A stretch of DNA of 64,000 nucleotides from Lentibacillus kapialis (GTDB lineage: Bacteria; Bacillota; Bacilli; Bacillales; Amphibacillaceae), in the NCBI RefSeq assembly GCF_014646635.1, contig NZ_BMNQ01000008.1, positions 19,468 through 83,467 of the forward strand, in the 5' to 3' direction. The notes beneath the pieces are model-generated. The model searched no databases. It was not told where the DNA came from and saw nothing but the letters and a program-made list of their open reading frames with translations. Position numbers and translations under genes: made by a program. Positions 8,531 through 17,933 of the stretch are shown here, piece after piece (position 1 is the first letter of the stretch; each line of letters opens with the position of its first letter).

Positions 8531-9346
8531 TTAAAACTTTTTTCCTAATTCAACCGAGCGTCCGCGGGCACTTTCCACACACGACATTATCGTTTCTTGA
8601 AAATTATGTTCAGCTAATGTTTCAAGTCCTGCCTGGGTAGTGCCTCCGGGGCTTGTTATATTCTCACGAAGTTCGGACGGATTCAATCCGGATTTTGCCA
8701 GCATTTCCCCGGCGCCAACTATTGTTTGTGTAATCAAATCATGTGCTGTATTAGAATCCAAACCGGCTTTGGCTGCCGCCGATTCCATTGCCTCAACCAG
8801 ATAATAAACATATGCCGGACCGCTTCCCGATATGGCGGTAACCGTATGCATATCCGCTTCTGCTACTTCGGTCGCTGTACCGATTGTATTAAACAGCTCC
8901 ATAGCCGTTTGAAGATGTTTTTCCGTGGCAAATTCCCCCCGGGTGACAGCTGTGGCAGATTGACCTGTTGCAGAAGATGTATTAGGCATTGCTCGGACTA
9001 CAGGTACCTCTTTGCCGATCAATTCTGATATTGTATCAGTTGAAACACCCGCTGCCACTGAAATAAGCAACTGATCCGTGCCCAGGTAATTTCTGATTGA
9101 CGTCACCGCACTCTCTACGTCATAAGGCTTAACGGCTATGACTACAATGTCAGCGCCATTCACTGTTTTTTGTTTGTCGTCTGTATTTTGAACATTATAT
9201 TGTTTTTCCAGAAATGCCAGGCGGTCTTTATCAGATTTATTCGTTACAACAATTTGCTCTTTCGGAAAAAACTCACTATTTAATATTCCGGTCAAAATTG
9301 ATTCAGCCATTGATCCGGCGCCGATAAATGCCAATTTTCCACTCAT
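8531..9346 (-). CDS. proC: Pyrroline-5-carboxylate reductase
   Basis: The last step of proline synthesis: NAD(P)H reduction of 1-pyrroline-5-carboxylate. The 271-residue protein begins with the Rossmann motif FIGAGSMAESI (GxGxMA). It continues with AVKPYD, RAMPNTSS and ends with the P5CR signature (SGSGPAYVYYLVEAM ... SPGGTTQAGLETL). ATG at 9346 follows AAAGGAGAG. It is monocistronic and sits behind a T-box leader whose specifier reads proline. Synthesis is therefore probably induced when uncharged tRNA-Pro accumulates. Proline is a compatible solute in halotolerant bacilli, but osmotic control cannot be read from this sequence. Confidence 0.96.
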   Translation of the reverse strand: MSGKLAFIGAGSMAESILTGILNSEFFPKEQIVVTNKSDKDRLAFLEKQYNVQNTDDKQKTVNGADIVVIAVKPYDVESAVTSIRNYLGTDQLLISVAAGVSTDTISELIGKEVPVVRAMPNTSSATGQSATAVTRGEFATEKHLQTAMELFNTIGTATEVAEADMHTVTAISGSGPAYVYYLVEAMESAAAKAGLDSNTAHDLITQTIVGAGEMLAKSGLNPSELRENITSPGGTTQAGLETLAEHNFQETIMSCVESARGRSVELGKKF

Positions 9347-9395
9347 CTTTTTCTCTCCTTTGAATTTTAGGTTGATTTATGAATTCAGTTATATT

Positions 9396-9645
9396 AAAAA
9401 CACCCCAATCGAATCCTGTGTGAAAAGGACGGATTGGGGTGTTTCCGTGGTACCACCTTGTTTGGCATGCTGAACATACCCACTCTGTTTTCATAACGCA
9501 GTGGGGTCTGCGGTCAGGTTTGATCTGACAACTCCAAGGCAGGTTTCACAAAAGCTGTGTTCCCATGGAATCTCTCAGCCGGTGAATTCCACTCTCTTAC
9601 GGATAGCATTTTTGCTACTGACCTCTTCTTCGTTATATCGTTATA
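9396..9645 (-). promoter_or_regulatory. T-box riboswitch (proline specifier) controlling proC
   Basis: The minus-strand leader contains the canonical T-box core AAGGTGGTACCACGGA (about 9451-9436). It is followed by a terminator hairpin (ACACCCCAATC paired with GATTGGGGTGT, T-run at 9400-9396). The specifier-loop context GTGAAA-CCT-GCC places codon CCT (proline) at 9543-9541, followed by a purine. The TGGT of the antiterminator bulge pairs with ACCA, fitting the A73 discriminator of tRNA-Pro. Both readings agree with the gene served. Confidence 0.9.
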
Positions 9646-9691
9646 TGTCTGTAAAATTATTATCTTCACGTATATGATAGTATTTTTATGT

Positions 9692-9720
9692 ACTATACCT
9701 GCTAACCTTCCGAATGTCAA
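9692..9720 (-). promoter_or_regulatory. Sigma-A promoter of the proC T-box transcript
   Basis: Perfect -35 TTGACA (9720-9715), 17-base spacer, -10 TATAGT (9697-9692) on the minus strand, just upstream of the T-box stem I. Confidence 0.85.
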
Positions 9721-9832
9721 CTATTTTTAAGAAACTTGTTCCGACGGCCCACTTCCGTAACTGCCCAGGCTCACGATCCAAAGAAGCAAATAACGGAAGA
9801 GAGGGGCCGCCTAAACCGGGGCATCCATATCT

Positions 9833-10062
9833 AACGGATCCTCATTCCGCTAAATGGACACAAATCACCCTATTTAGTGCTGTAATGAATCCCTATTCCG
9901 TTATTCGGGTAAAAACAGAGCGAAAATAGGGTGGAAAGAGGAAATAAGGGAATGAGGATCCGCTAACGTGCTGGAAAAGCTTTAATTGACGCAAATAAGG
10001 GAATGAGGATCCGCCGAAGCTGGATTTTCCCGACAGAACAAATCCTCATTCCGCTTCAGTGT
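9833..10062. repeat. Cluster of four copies of an inverted/direct repeat with core GGGAATGAGGATCCG
   Basis: Two direct copies read AAATAAGGGAATGAGGATCC (9942-9961 and 9993-10012). Two inverted copies flank them (GGATCCTCATTCCGC at 9836-9850 and AATCCTCATTCCGC at 10041-10054). No open frame or transposase is present. It occupies the gap between the proC leader promoter and tRNA-Ser. Confidence 0.75.
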
Positions 10063-10075
10063 TGGGTATTCTCAA

Positions 10076-10126
10076 ATTTTATACTTTCTTTTAAGGTCAT
10101 CCATAAATTTATACTTTTTAACGTTT
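10076..10126 (-). repeat. Partial copy of hairpin repeat A (hairpin missing)
   Basis: The minus strand reads AACGTTAAAAAGTATAAA, then TTATGGATGACCTTA, the conserved 5' block of the repeat found at 11.8, 29.7, 37.8, 43.3 and 54.3 kb. The hairpin half is absent. Confidence 0.65.
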
Positions 10127-10195
10127 AAAAAACCGCTACATATAATATAACGGTAGAATTGCTTATTTTCTATTTTTACGCATTAGATAAAGTGA

Positions 10196-10285
10196 AGGAG
10201 GTAGAGGGATTCGAACCCCCGCGCGGTTTGACCCGCCTGTCGGTTTTCAAGACCGATCCCTTCAGCCAGACTTGGGTATACCTCC
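10196..10285 (-). tRNA. tRNA-Ser (anticodon UGA)
   Basis: The minus strand gives acceptor stem GGAGGTA/TACCTCC. The anticodon stem is TCGGT/ACCGA with loop CTTGAAA (anticodon TGA). A long variable arm and T-arm GGTTCGAATCC complete a class II tRNA of 90 nucleotides. CCA is not encoded. The base after the acceptor stem is T rather than the G73 seen in most bacterial tRNA-Ser. It lies just downstream of serS on the same strand, as in B. subtilis. Confidence 0.95.
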
Positions 10286-10435
10286 ATATTGACGACAAGA
10301 ATAAATTTAACATGCATTCATTAAGTTGTCAATTCTTTTTTATTCTTTTGATAGCAGGGTTGGAAGTAAGTTAATCTTATCCCAACCCGTTATCAATTCA
10401 CATGAAAATGAAATGACTTGTTCCTTAATTGTGTT

Positions 10436-11713
10436 TTATATCCTTATAACGTGCTTACCGCCCATATAAGGACGAAGGGCCTCAGGTATCATAACCGATC
10501 CGTCTTTCTGCTGGTAATTTTCCAGAATGGCAGCCACTGTGCGCCCGACAGCAAGGCCTGAGCCGTTCAGCGTATGCACAAATTCCGGTTTGCCGTTTGC
10601 TTCTCTACGGAAACGGATGCCGGCACGTCTGGCCTGGAAGTCTTCAAAGTTGGAACACGACGAAATTTCACGGTATGTTTCCTGGCTCGGAATCCACACT
10701 TCAATATCGTATTTTTTGGCTGCTGTAAAACCTAAATCACCCGTGCACATGCTCATGACACGGTATGGTAAATTTAAACGGTGCAACACTTTTTCTGCAT
10801 TACCCGTCAATGTTTCCAACGTATCATAAGAGTCCTCAGGTTTTGTGAAGTGGACCAGCTCGACCTTATTGAATTGATGCTGACGAATTAACCCGCGTGT
10901 ATCACGTCCGGCTGATCCTGCTTCAGACCGGAAATTGGCGCTGTATGCCGCATATTTCTTAGGGAGGTCTTCTGCACTCAGAATCTCATCACGATGGAAA
11001 TTGGTAACGGGTACTTCAGCTGTTGGAATCAGGAAATAATCCCAGTCCTCCAGTTTGAATACATCTTCAGCGAATTTGGGCAATTGCCCGGTTCCCGTCA
11101 GGCTTCCGCGGTTAACGATCTGCGGCGGCATCATCTCTGTATAGCCATGTTCATCCACATGCAGATCCATCATAAAGCTTATCAGCGCCCGTTCCAGACG
11201 CGTTCCAAGCCCTTTATAAAAAACGAAACGGCTTCCGATAACTTTAGCAGCCCGTTCAAAATCAAGAATGTCCAAATCGGCACCAATATCCCAATGCGGT
11301 TTTTCATCAAAATCAAATACTGGTTGATCACCCCATTTACGAACCAGTACATTATCATTTTCATTGTCACCTATCGGAACACTTTCATGAGGGATGTTCG
11401 GGATCGAGAGCATCATTAATTGTAACGCATCTTCAATTTCTTTCAGTTCTTTATCGAAATCCTTAATTTTTGCTCCGACCTCCCGCATTTCCTTGATGGC
11501 TGAATCCGCATCTTTCTGCTCCTTTTTCAGAGCGGAAATCTGTTTCGATGTCTCATTGCGCTTCGCTTTCAGTGACTCGGTCTCAGAAATTAATGCTCTG
11601 CGCCGTTCATCAAGCTCACCGAACCGTTCAAGCTCTGCTAGGTCCTCTCCGCGATGAGCCAATTTTTCCTTTACCTCCTGAAAATTATTCCGTAAAAATT
11701 TCATATCCAGCAT
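10436..11713 (-). CDS. serS: Seryl-tRNA synthetase
   Basis: This enzyme charges tRNA-Ser and tRNA-Sec-type acceptors with serine. The 425-residue class II synthetase has an N-terminal antiparallel coiled coil (about 28-100). Motif 2 ([22 protein letters not shown]) and motif 3 ([17 protein letters not shown]) follow. The ATG at 11713 follows AAAAGGAGG. It is transcribed from a T-box leader with serine specifier. A copy of repeat A lies between that leader and the ribosome site, which is unusual. tRNA-Ser(UGA) lies 150 bases downstream. Confidence 0.97.
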   Translation of the reverse strand: MLDMKFLRNNFQEVKEKLAHRGEDLAELERFGELDERRRALISETESLKAKRNETSKQISALKKEQKDADSAIKEMREVGAKIKDFDKELKEIEDALQLMMLSIPNIPHESVPIGDNENDNVLVRKWGDQPVFDFDEKPHWDIGADLDILDFERAAKVIGSRFVFYKGLGTRLERALISFMMDLHVDEHGYTEMMPPQIVNRGSLTGTGQLPKFAEDVFKLEDWDYFLIPTAEVPVTNFHRDEILSAEDLPKKYAAYSANFRSEAGSAGRDTRGLIRQHQFNKVELVHFTKPEDSYDTLETLTGNAEKVLHRLNLPYRVMSMCTGDLGFTAAKKYDIEVWIPSQETYREISSCSNFEDFQARRAGIRFRREANGKPEFVHTLNGSGLAVGRTVAAILENYQQKDGSVMIPEALRPYMGGKHVIRI

Positions 11714-11789
11714 AGTAAATGCCTCCTTTTAAAATACATTGCCGTTAACCAAAATTGGCACCAGATGGGCAAAAAATTTAAATTAAGTT

Positions 11790-11876
11790 AGAAAAACTCG
11801 GCATTCGCCTCGTCTTATAGCGAATGCCGAAGCTTTTCTTATAAGGTCATCCATATTTTATACTTTCTGACGTTAT
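11790..11876 (-). repeat. Hairpin repeat A, copy inside the serS leader
   Basis: The minus strand reads ATAACGTCAGAAAGTATAAA, then ATGGATGACCTTATAAGA. A hairpin follows: CGGCATTCGC / GCGAATGCCG around loop TATAAGACGAG, then GTTTTTCT. It lies between the T-box terminator (11.9 kb) and the serS ribosome site. Confidence 0.85.
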
Positions 11877-11881
11877 AAATA

Positions 11882-12125
11882 AAAAACTCCCGTCCCTGAT
11901 AAATCAGGGACGGGAGTTTTTCCCGCGTTGCCACCCTTATTGAAGCGCATGTTCGCTTCCGGCTCAAATACGATAACGGCGTTTAGCCGGGTATGCTTAC
12001 TAAAACATTCAGCAAACCAGTTCAAGGATGGATTCACAGGGTGCTCTTATCGGTTTTCACCCGCCACCGACTCTCTTTAGAAAGGCAATCCTGCTACTGC
12101 TTCCTATCACGACTGTTCCTAATAT
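11882..12125 (-). promoter_or_regulatory. T-box riboswitch (serine specifier) controlling serS
   Basis: The minus strand contains AAGGGTGGCAACGCGGG (T-box core, about 11938-11922). It is followed by a terminator of 15 perfect base pairs (ACTCCCGTCCCTGAT and complement) and a T-run at 11886-11882. Stem I carries the GTGAA-TCC-A context with the serine codon TCC at 12032-12030. The bulge TGGC pairs with GCCA, i.e. a tRNA-Ser with G73. The TCC specifier points to tRNA-Ser(GGA), not to the UGA isoacceptor encoded nearby. Confidence 0.9.
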
Positions 12126-12133
12126 TAAGCTAT

Positions 12134-12162
12134 ATCATAACGAATTTTGCATTAAAATGCAA
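12134..12162 (-). promoter_or_regulatory. Sigma-A promoter of the serS leader
   Basis: -35 TTGCAT (12162-12157), 17-base spacer, -10 TATGAT (12139-12134) on the minus strand. The -35 overlaps the last codons of pdxT. Confidence 0.75.
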
Positions 12163-12742
12163 GTGTCTGTTTTGATTGTTCCACCATTTGGGCAAAATAT
12201 TCAATCAAGCGATTGTCATCGGTCAATTCAGGATGAAAGGCTGTACACAAATAATGTCCTTGTCTAGCAGCAACAGCCCTGTTCTTGTAAGCAGCCAGCA
12301 CTTCCACATCAGATCCCATTTCCAGTATATACGGGGCGCGGATAAACACTGCGTTAAATGCAACCCCAACATCATTTACATCCAAATTCGCTTCAAAGCT
12401 CGCCACCTGGCGGCCGAATGCATTCCGGGCAACCTTCATATCCATTAATCCTAAATGTGTCTGCTCTTGATTCTCAATAGCATTCGCCATTAAAATCAAT
12501 CCGGCACACGTACCGAAAACTGGTTTACCTTGTTTTCCAAACTTCTGGATTGCATCAAAAAAACCATAGCTGTCAATCAACCTGCGCATTGTTGTACTTT
12601 CGCCGCCAGGCAGAATCAGACCATCAATTTGTGTCAGCTGTTCTTTACGTTTAATTTCAACGGCTGCAGCACCTGTTTCCTCAATTGATCGGATATGCTC
12701 ACGCACAGCGCCCTGCAATGCCAGTACACCAATAGTGTTCAT
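12152..12742 (-). CDS. pdxT: Pyridoxal 5'-phosphate synthase glutaminase subunit
   Basis: This class I glutamine amidotransferase supplies ammonia to PdxS in the DXP-independent PLP synthase complex. The 196-residue protein has the oxyanion segment LPGGESTTM, nucleophile C79 in FGTCAGLI, and the partners H170 and E172 in FHPEL. It begins 15 bases after pdxS ends, so the two are co-transcribed, reflecting their 12:12 complex. Confidence 0.97.
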   Translation of the reverse strand: MNTIGVLALQGAVREHIRSIEETGAAAVEIKRKEQLTQIDGLILPGGESTTMRRLIDSYGFFDAIQKFGKQGKPVFGTCAGLILMANAIENQEQTHLGLMDMKVARNAFGRQVASFEANLDVNDVGVAFNAVFIRAPYILEMGSDVEVLAAYKNRAVAARQGHYLCTAFHPELTDDNRLIEYFAQMVEQSKQTLAF

Positions 12743-12757
12743 AACGATGCCTTCCTT

Positions 12758-13642
12758 CTACTCGCTGCGGTCCTGCATGCGATCATGTGCTTCCAAAGTA
12801 CCCATTTCAATGCCTTTCATAGCAGTTCCAAGATCTTTAGAAAGCTCGCCAATCAATTGGTAATCCGTATAATTTGTTGTTGCTTCAACAATAGCTCTTG
12901 CAAATTTTTCCGGATGGTTCGATTTAAAAATACCGGATCCGACAAACACACCGTCTGCTCCAAGTTGCATCATTAATGCTGCATCAGCCGGTGTTGCTAC
13001 ACCGCCTGCTGCAAAATTGACGACCGGAAGACGGCCTTGCTCTTTGACTTCCATCAGCAGTTCATATGGTGCACCGATTTCTTTTGCATAGGTCATCACT
13101 TCATCTGCTGACATGGACGTTAGCTTTCTTATTTCCGATTGAACCTGACGTATATGACGTACTGCCTCAACGATATTCCCTGTACCCGGCTCACCTTTTG
13201 TCCGGAGCATGCTTGCCCCCTCACCGATACGGCGTGCTGCTTCACCAAGATTACGGCATCCACACACAAACGGCACAGTATAATCGGATTTCTTCAAGTG
13301 ATATTCTTCATCTGCAGGGGTCAGTACTTCACTTTCATCGATATAATCAACACCCATTGCTTCCAGGACTCGCGTCTCCACAATGTGTCCAATACGTGCT
13401 TTTGCCATGACTGGAATGGAAACGGCGTTCATAACCTCTTCTGTGATTTCCGGACTTGCCATCCGGGCCACACCACCGGCAGCGCGAATATCAGATGGCA
13501 CCCGCTCCAATGCCATGACAGCAACTGCACCTGCCTGTTCCGCAATTTTTGCTTGTTCAGCACTGACAACATCCATGATGACGCCGCCTTTTTGCATTTC
13601 TGCCATACCGCGTTTAACGCGTTCAGTTCCTGTGTTTGCCAT
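12758..13642 (-). CDS. pdxS: Pyridoxal 5'-phosphate synthase lyase subunit
   Basis: PdxS builds PLP from ribose 5-phosphate, glyceraldehyde 3-phosphate and ammonia. The (beta/alpha)8 protein has the substrate lysine K81 in [10 protein letters not shown], the phosphate loop GEPGTGN, and [13 protein letters not shown] place the start at ATG 13642 ([10 protein letters not shown], 294 residues, the family length), preceded by GGAGGGGAATCAT; an upstream in-frame ATG at 13657 would put the ribosome site inside the gene. It lies 24 bases downstream of dacA in a dacA-pdxS-pdxT operon. Confidence 0.97.
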   Translation of the reverse strand: MANTGTERVKRGMAEMQKGGVIMDVVSAEQAKIAEQAGAVAVMALERVPSDIRAAGGVARMASPEITEEVMNAVSIPVMAKARIGHIVETRVLEAMGVDYIDESEVLTPADEEYHLKKSDYTVPFVCGCRNLGEAARRIGEGASMLRTKGEPGTGNIVEAVRHIRQVQSEIRKLTSMSADEVMTYAKEIGAPYELLMEVKEQGRLPVVNFAAGGVATPADAALMMQLGADGVFVGSGIFKSNHPEKFARAIVEATTNYTDYQLIGELSKDLGTAMKGIEMGTLEAHDRMQDRSE

Positions 13643-13666
13643 ATGATTCCCCTCCATTTATTTAAA

Positions 13667-15007
13667 CTAGTTAAACCAGCCTTTCACCGTATCAACAACC
13701 GTATTGAAAATATTGCCAAAGAATCCACCAATGGCACCAAGTGTCAGCATAAACCAATTATCTTTTTCAACACCTTTTTGTGCCACCAGATCGATTGATT
13801 GTTTGTCAGCATTCGGGAAAATGTAGCCATAATCATTTTTGCCATTATAGACAACTTGGGCTGTACCGACTTGTTCGCCTTTTTCAATTGGCGCTGCCAG
13901 CTTGCCATCTTTATTCAGTTTGTCTTTATCCAGTTTATATTTAATGCTGTAATTTTCGGACTGTTCGCCAATTACAGGTGCTTTAAATGCTTGGCTAGTA
14001 GCGACTTGTACACTATCTTCTTTACCTTTTGAAACGGGGATGTCTGACTTACCTTCCAGTTGATACCCTGCTGGGAAAATTTCCTGGTTTTCAAATTTCT
14101 TAAAGCCATAATCCAGTAATTTTGCCGTTTCCTTAAAACGGGCTCCCTTGCTGTCTGTTTTCATGACAACAGATATATATCGTTTATTATCTTTTTTAGC
14201 AGTTCCTGTAAAGCAATAACCTGCCATGTCAGTGAAGCCGGTCTTCAATCCGTCTATGCCTTCATAATAGAATTGTTCTAAGTTAACAGAGTCATGCTCC
14301 AACATCCAGTTTAAGTTTTCCACTGTATAGCCTTCAAACTCAGTCTTCGTCTGGCTGGTTACTTCCAATGCCTGCGGGTAGTCATTCACCAGGTTGTAGG
14401 CCAGTAATGCTGCAGACCTGGCTGATAATCGGTTATTTCCGTTCGAATCTGTCCCTTCAGGCGCATTCTCACCGAGTGAACTATTGGCTAGTCCAGTTGA
14501 GTTAACAAATTCATACTCAGGCAGCCCCATTTCTTTTGCCTTGTCGTTCATCATCTTGACAAAGTCACCTTCAGAACCTGCAATAAGTTCTGCCAGTGCA
14601 ATGGTCGTACCATTATCCGAAAAGACAGCCATGGCATTATATAATTCTTCGACTGTATATTTCTTATCCTGTCTCAGACCGATACCTGAGAAAGTAGCAT
14701 TTGCTGATATGCTATAGGCATAGTCGCTGATCTTTGTTTTCGTGTCCCAGCTGATGTCGTCTTTCTCAATCGCTTCCTGAACCAGATATTCAGTCATCAT
14801 CTTAGTCATACTTGCTGGAGGCAGTGCCATATCGGGATTTTTGGCATAAATCACCTTACCGGTTTCAGCATCAACTAATATAGCTGATTTTGCATTAATA
14901 TCTGGCGTTTCTGCTGATTGCACAGAAAACGGTTGTACCGTTACTGTTGTCAGCAACACCAGTACCGCAAGAAATAAAGATACACTTTTCTTCATGTTGT
15001 ATTTCAC
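13667..15007 (-). CDS. dacA: D-alanyl-D-alanine carboxypeptidase (PBP5-like)
   Basis: This enzyme trims the terminal D-Ala from peptidoglycan pentapeptides outside the cell. It has an N-terminal signal peptide (KKSVSLFLAVLVLLTTVTV, cleavage near the AET). The penicillin-binding triad is complete: SxxK at S66-K69 (PASMTK), SDN at 130-132, and KTG at 255-257. A PBP5 C-terminal beta domain follows. The amphipathic C-terminal helix (IFNTVVDTVKGWFN) anchors it to the membrane. I favour the GTG start at 15007, after GGGGGTAGAGAAA; ATG at 15025 has no ribosome site. First gene of dacA-pdxS-pdxT. Confidence 0.94.
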   Translation of the reverse strand: MKYNMKKSVSLFLAVLVLLTTVTVQPFSVQSAETPDINAKSAILVDAETGKVIYAKNPDMALPPASMTKMMTEYLVQEAIEKDDISWDTKTKISDYAYSISANATFSGIGLRQDKKYTVEELYNAMAVFSDNGTTIALAELIAGSEGDFVKMMNDKAKEMGLPEYEFVNSTGLANSSLGENAPEGTDSNGNNRLSARSAALLAYNLVNDYPQALEVTSQTKTEFEGYTVENLNWMLEHDSVNLEQFYYEGIDGLKTGFTDMAGYCFTGTAKKDNKRYISVVMKTDSKGARFKETAKLLDYGFKKFENQEIFPAGYQLEGKSDIPVSKGKEDSVQVATSQAFKAPVIGEQSENYSIKYKLDKDKLNKDGKLAAPIEKGEQVGTAQVVYNGKNDYGYIFPNADKQSIDLVAQKGVEKDNWFMLTLGAIGGFFGNIFNTVVDTVKGWFN

Positions 15008-15090
15008 TTTCTCTACCCCCGCCATATAATGAAATGAATGGTTTATGTTCGTTTAATTACCACACCAAAATATTTTATCATAAAAAACAG

Positions 15091-15120
15091 AAAAAAAATA
15101 GATAGGGTATAGCCCTATCC
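15091..15120 (-). terminator. Intrinsic terminator of guaB
   Basis: The minus strand GGATAGGGCTATACCCTATC hairpin is followed by TATTTTTTTT. A second, weaker stem (AACAGGTTATA/TATAACCCGTT) lies nearer to the stop codon. Confidence 0.85.
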
Positions 15121-15176
15121 ATCAAAAATTTAACGGGTTATATTTATTGCGGCTACAGCTGTATAACCTGTTTTAT

Positions 15177-16646
<1,470 letters not shown>

Positions 16647-16840
16647 TTATCCTCCTATCTTTAGTGGTGTTAACAACATGATTAATTATATTGCAAATTG
16701 GTGAAACTAACGCATATACACCAATGGAATTCTATTGTTTTATAGAATACGCCAACCAGCACGCTTTTTCAACACAATAAGCAATATGTAATAAAAGAAA
16801 TTCTATTCGGAAAATTTACACACGCGAGGGAGCGCAGTTT

Positions 16841-17797
16841 ATGACAAAACATCATTTGAACGGCTTTTTTACCTATCTGCAGTCACAGCAAACAGCCCGC
16901 ATGTATTTACAGAACTGTTATCACCGGTTGCATGGTGTTGATGCCATGGTAAAAAGTTTTGAGAACTGCAATAAATTCATGCACTATTTGAATCATGGTC
17001 TCAAGTTTTATGAAAATGGCAAACAAATGGAAACCCTTTTGCAGCCCATGCTGTTTTTTTATGGCATGGTCCATTTACTGAAAGCAGCACTTTTAACAAC
17101 AAGACCGGACTACCCTGAATCAACAGCAATATTGGCTCATGGTGTATCAAGCCGAAAACGCAAAAAGCGAAATTATGCATTCATGGATGATGAGGTCAAA
17201 ATCCAACATAATGGATTGTTTCCTTATTTCTCTGAACACTTATTCTCGACCAATAAGACCCCAATTGAAAAAATAAAAATGGAGCAGCTATTTTCGTTAA
17301 TTCCTGAAATGTCCCCAATATTTAATTTTCATCAGACGGAAAAAATGATTACCATCGGAAATGTTGAAACCACCCGTTTACAATTTTCGACTGTTTTATT
17401 AGACAACTACCATTTGACGGCAAATGCTTTCATTAAACGTCTCAGCCCTCATTTACCATCAATTCGTCATACGGAAACAAAAAACAGCACTCTTCATGTT
17501 GATTTATCAGCCCCATTCGAGCCGGCATATACAAGTCCTTTTTTCACGAGTATGCATAACAAGGGGATTTATTTTCCGGTATATCGCGATCTTTTTTTGC
17601 CGATTTCCGACATGATGACTCACTATTTACTTCTTTATAATTTGAGCATGTTATGTCGCTATGAATCCGAGTGGTGGGGGGATTTGCTCGCCTCGAAGCC
17701 CGATGCGGACTATCCATTCATTAAACATTTCCTGACAATCACTGCTGAAAAAATGCCGCAAGCATTGGAGGAATATTTATTATGTCTGAATGATTGA
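16841..17797 (+). CDS. yaaC: YaaC-like protein of unknown function
   Basis: A 318-residue protein of the YaaC family, recognised from its position between guaB and gyrA and from the early QQTARMYLQNCY and LLQPMLFFYGMVHLLKAALL segments. It has no signal peptide and no clear membrane helix, and the family function is unknown. ATG follows GAGGGAGCGCAGTTT. It is monocistronic and transcribed against the leftward replication fork, like few other genes in this arm. Confidence 0.85.
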   Translation: MTKHHLNGFFTYLQSQQTARMYLQNCYHRLHGVDAMVKSFENCNKFMHYLNHGLKFYENGKQMETLLQPMLFFYGMVHLLKAALLTTRPDYPESTAILAHGVSSRKRKKRNYAFMDDEVKIQHNGLFPYFSEHLFSTNKTPIEKIKMEQLFSLIPEMSPIFNFHQTEKMITIGNVETTRLQFSTVLLDNYHLTANAFIKRLSPHLPSIRHTETKNSTLHVDLSAPFEPAYTSPFFTSMHNKGIYFPVYRDLFLPISDMMTHYLLLYNLSMLCRYESEWWGDLLASKPDADYPFIKHFLTITAEKMPQALEEYLLCLND

Positions 17798-17865
17798 CAC
17801 ACCCTTTAAGCACTAACCCTCAAGTGAGGCTAAACTCAGTCGCTCTATACTTTTCTGATCTTTTC

Positions 17866-17916
17866 AAAAAAAGTAACCCAGAACGAATCGAAGCCTAATC
17901 CGTTGTGGGTCACTTG
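17866..17916 (-). terminator. Probable terminator of gyrA
   Basis: The minus strand AAGTGACCCA ... TGGGTTACTTTTTTT forms a stem with a 25-base loop and a run of seven T residues, just past the gyrA stop. Confidence 0.7.
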
Positions 17917-17933
17917 TTGAATGATTTAACATG

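Noticed and set aside
10159..10374. 71-codon plus-strand frame
   Set aside because: Overlaps tRNA-Ser on the opposite strand.
13139..13798. 219-codon plus-strand frame
   Set aside because: Antisense to pdxS and dacA, cysteine/histidine-rich composition typical of a shadow frame.
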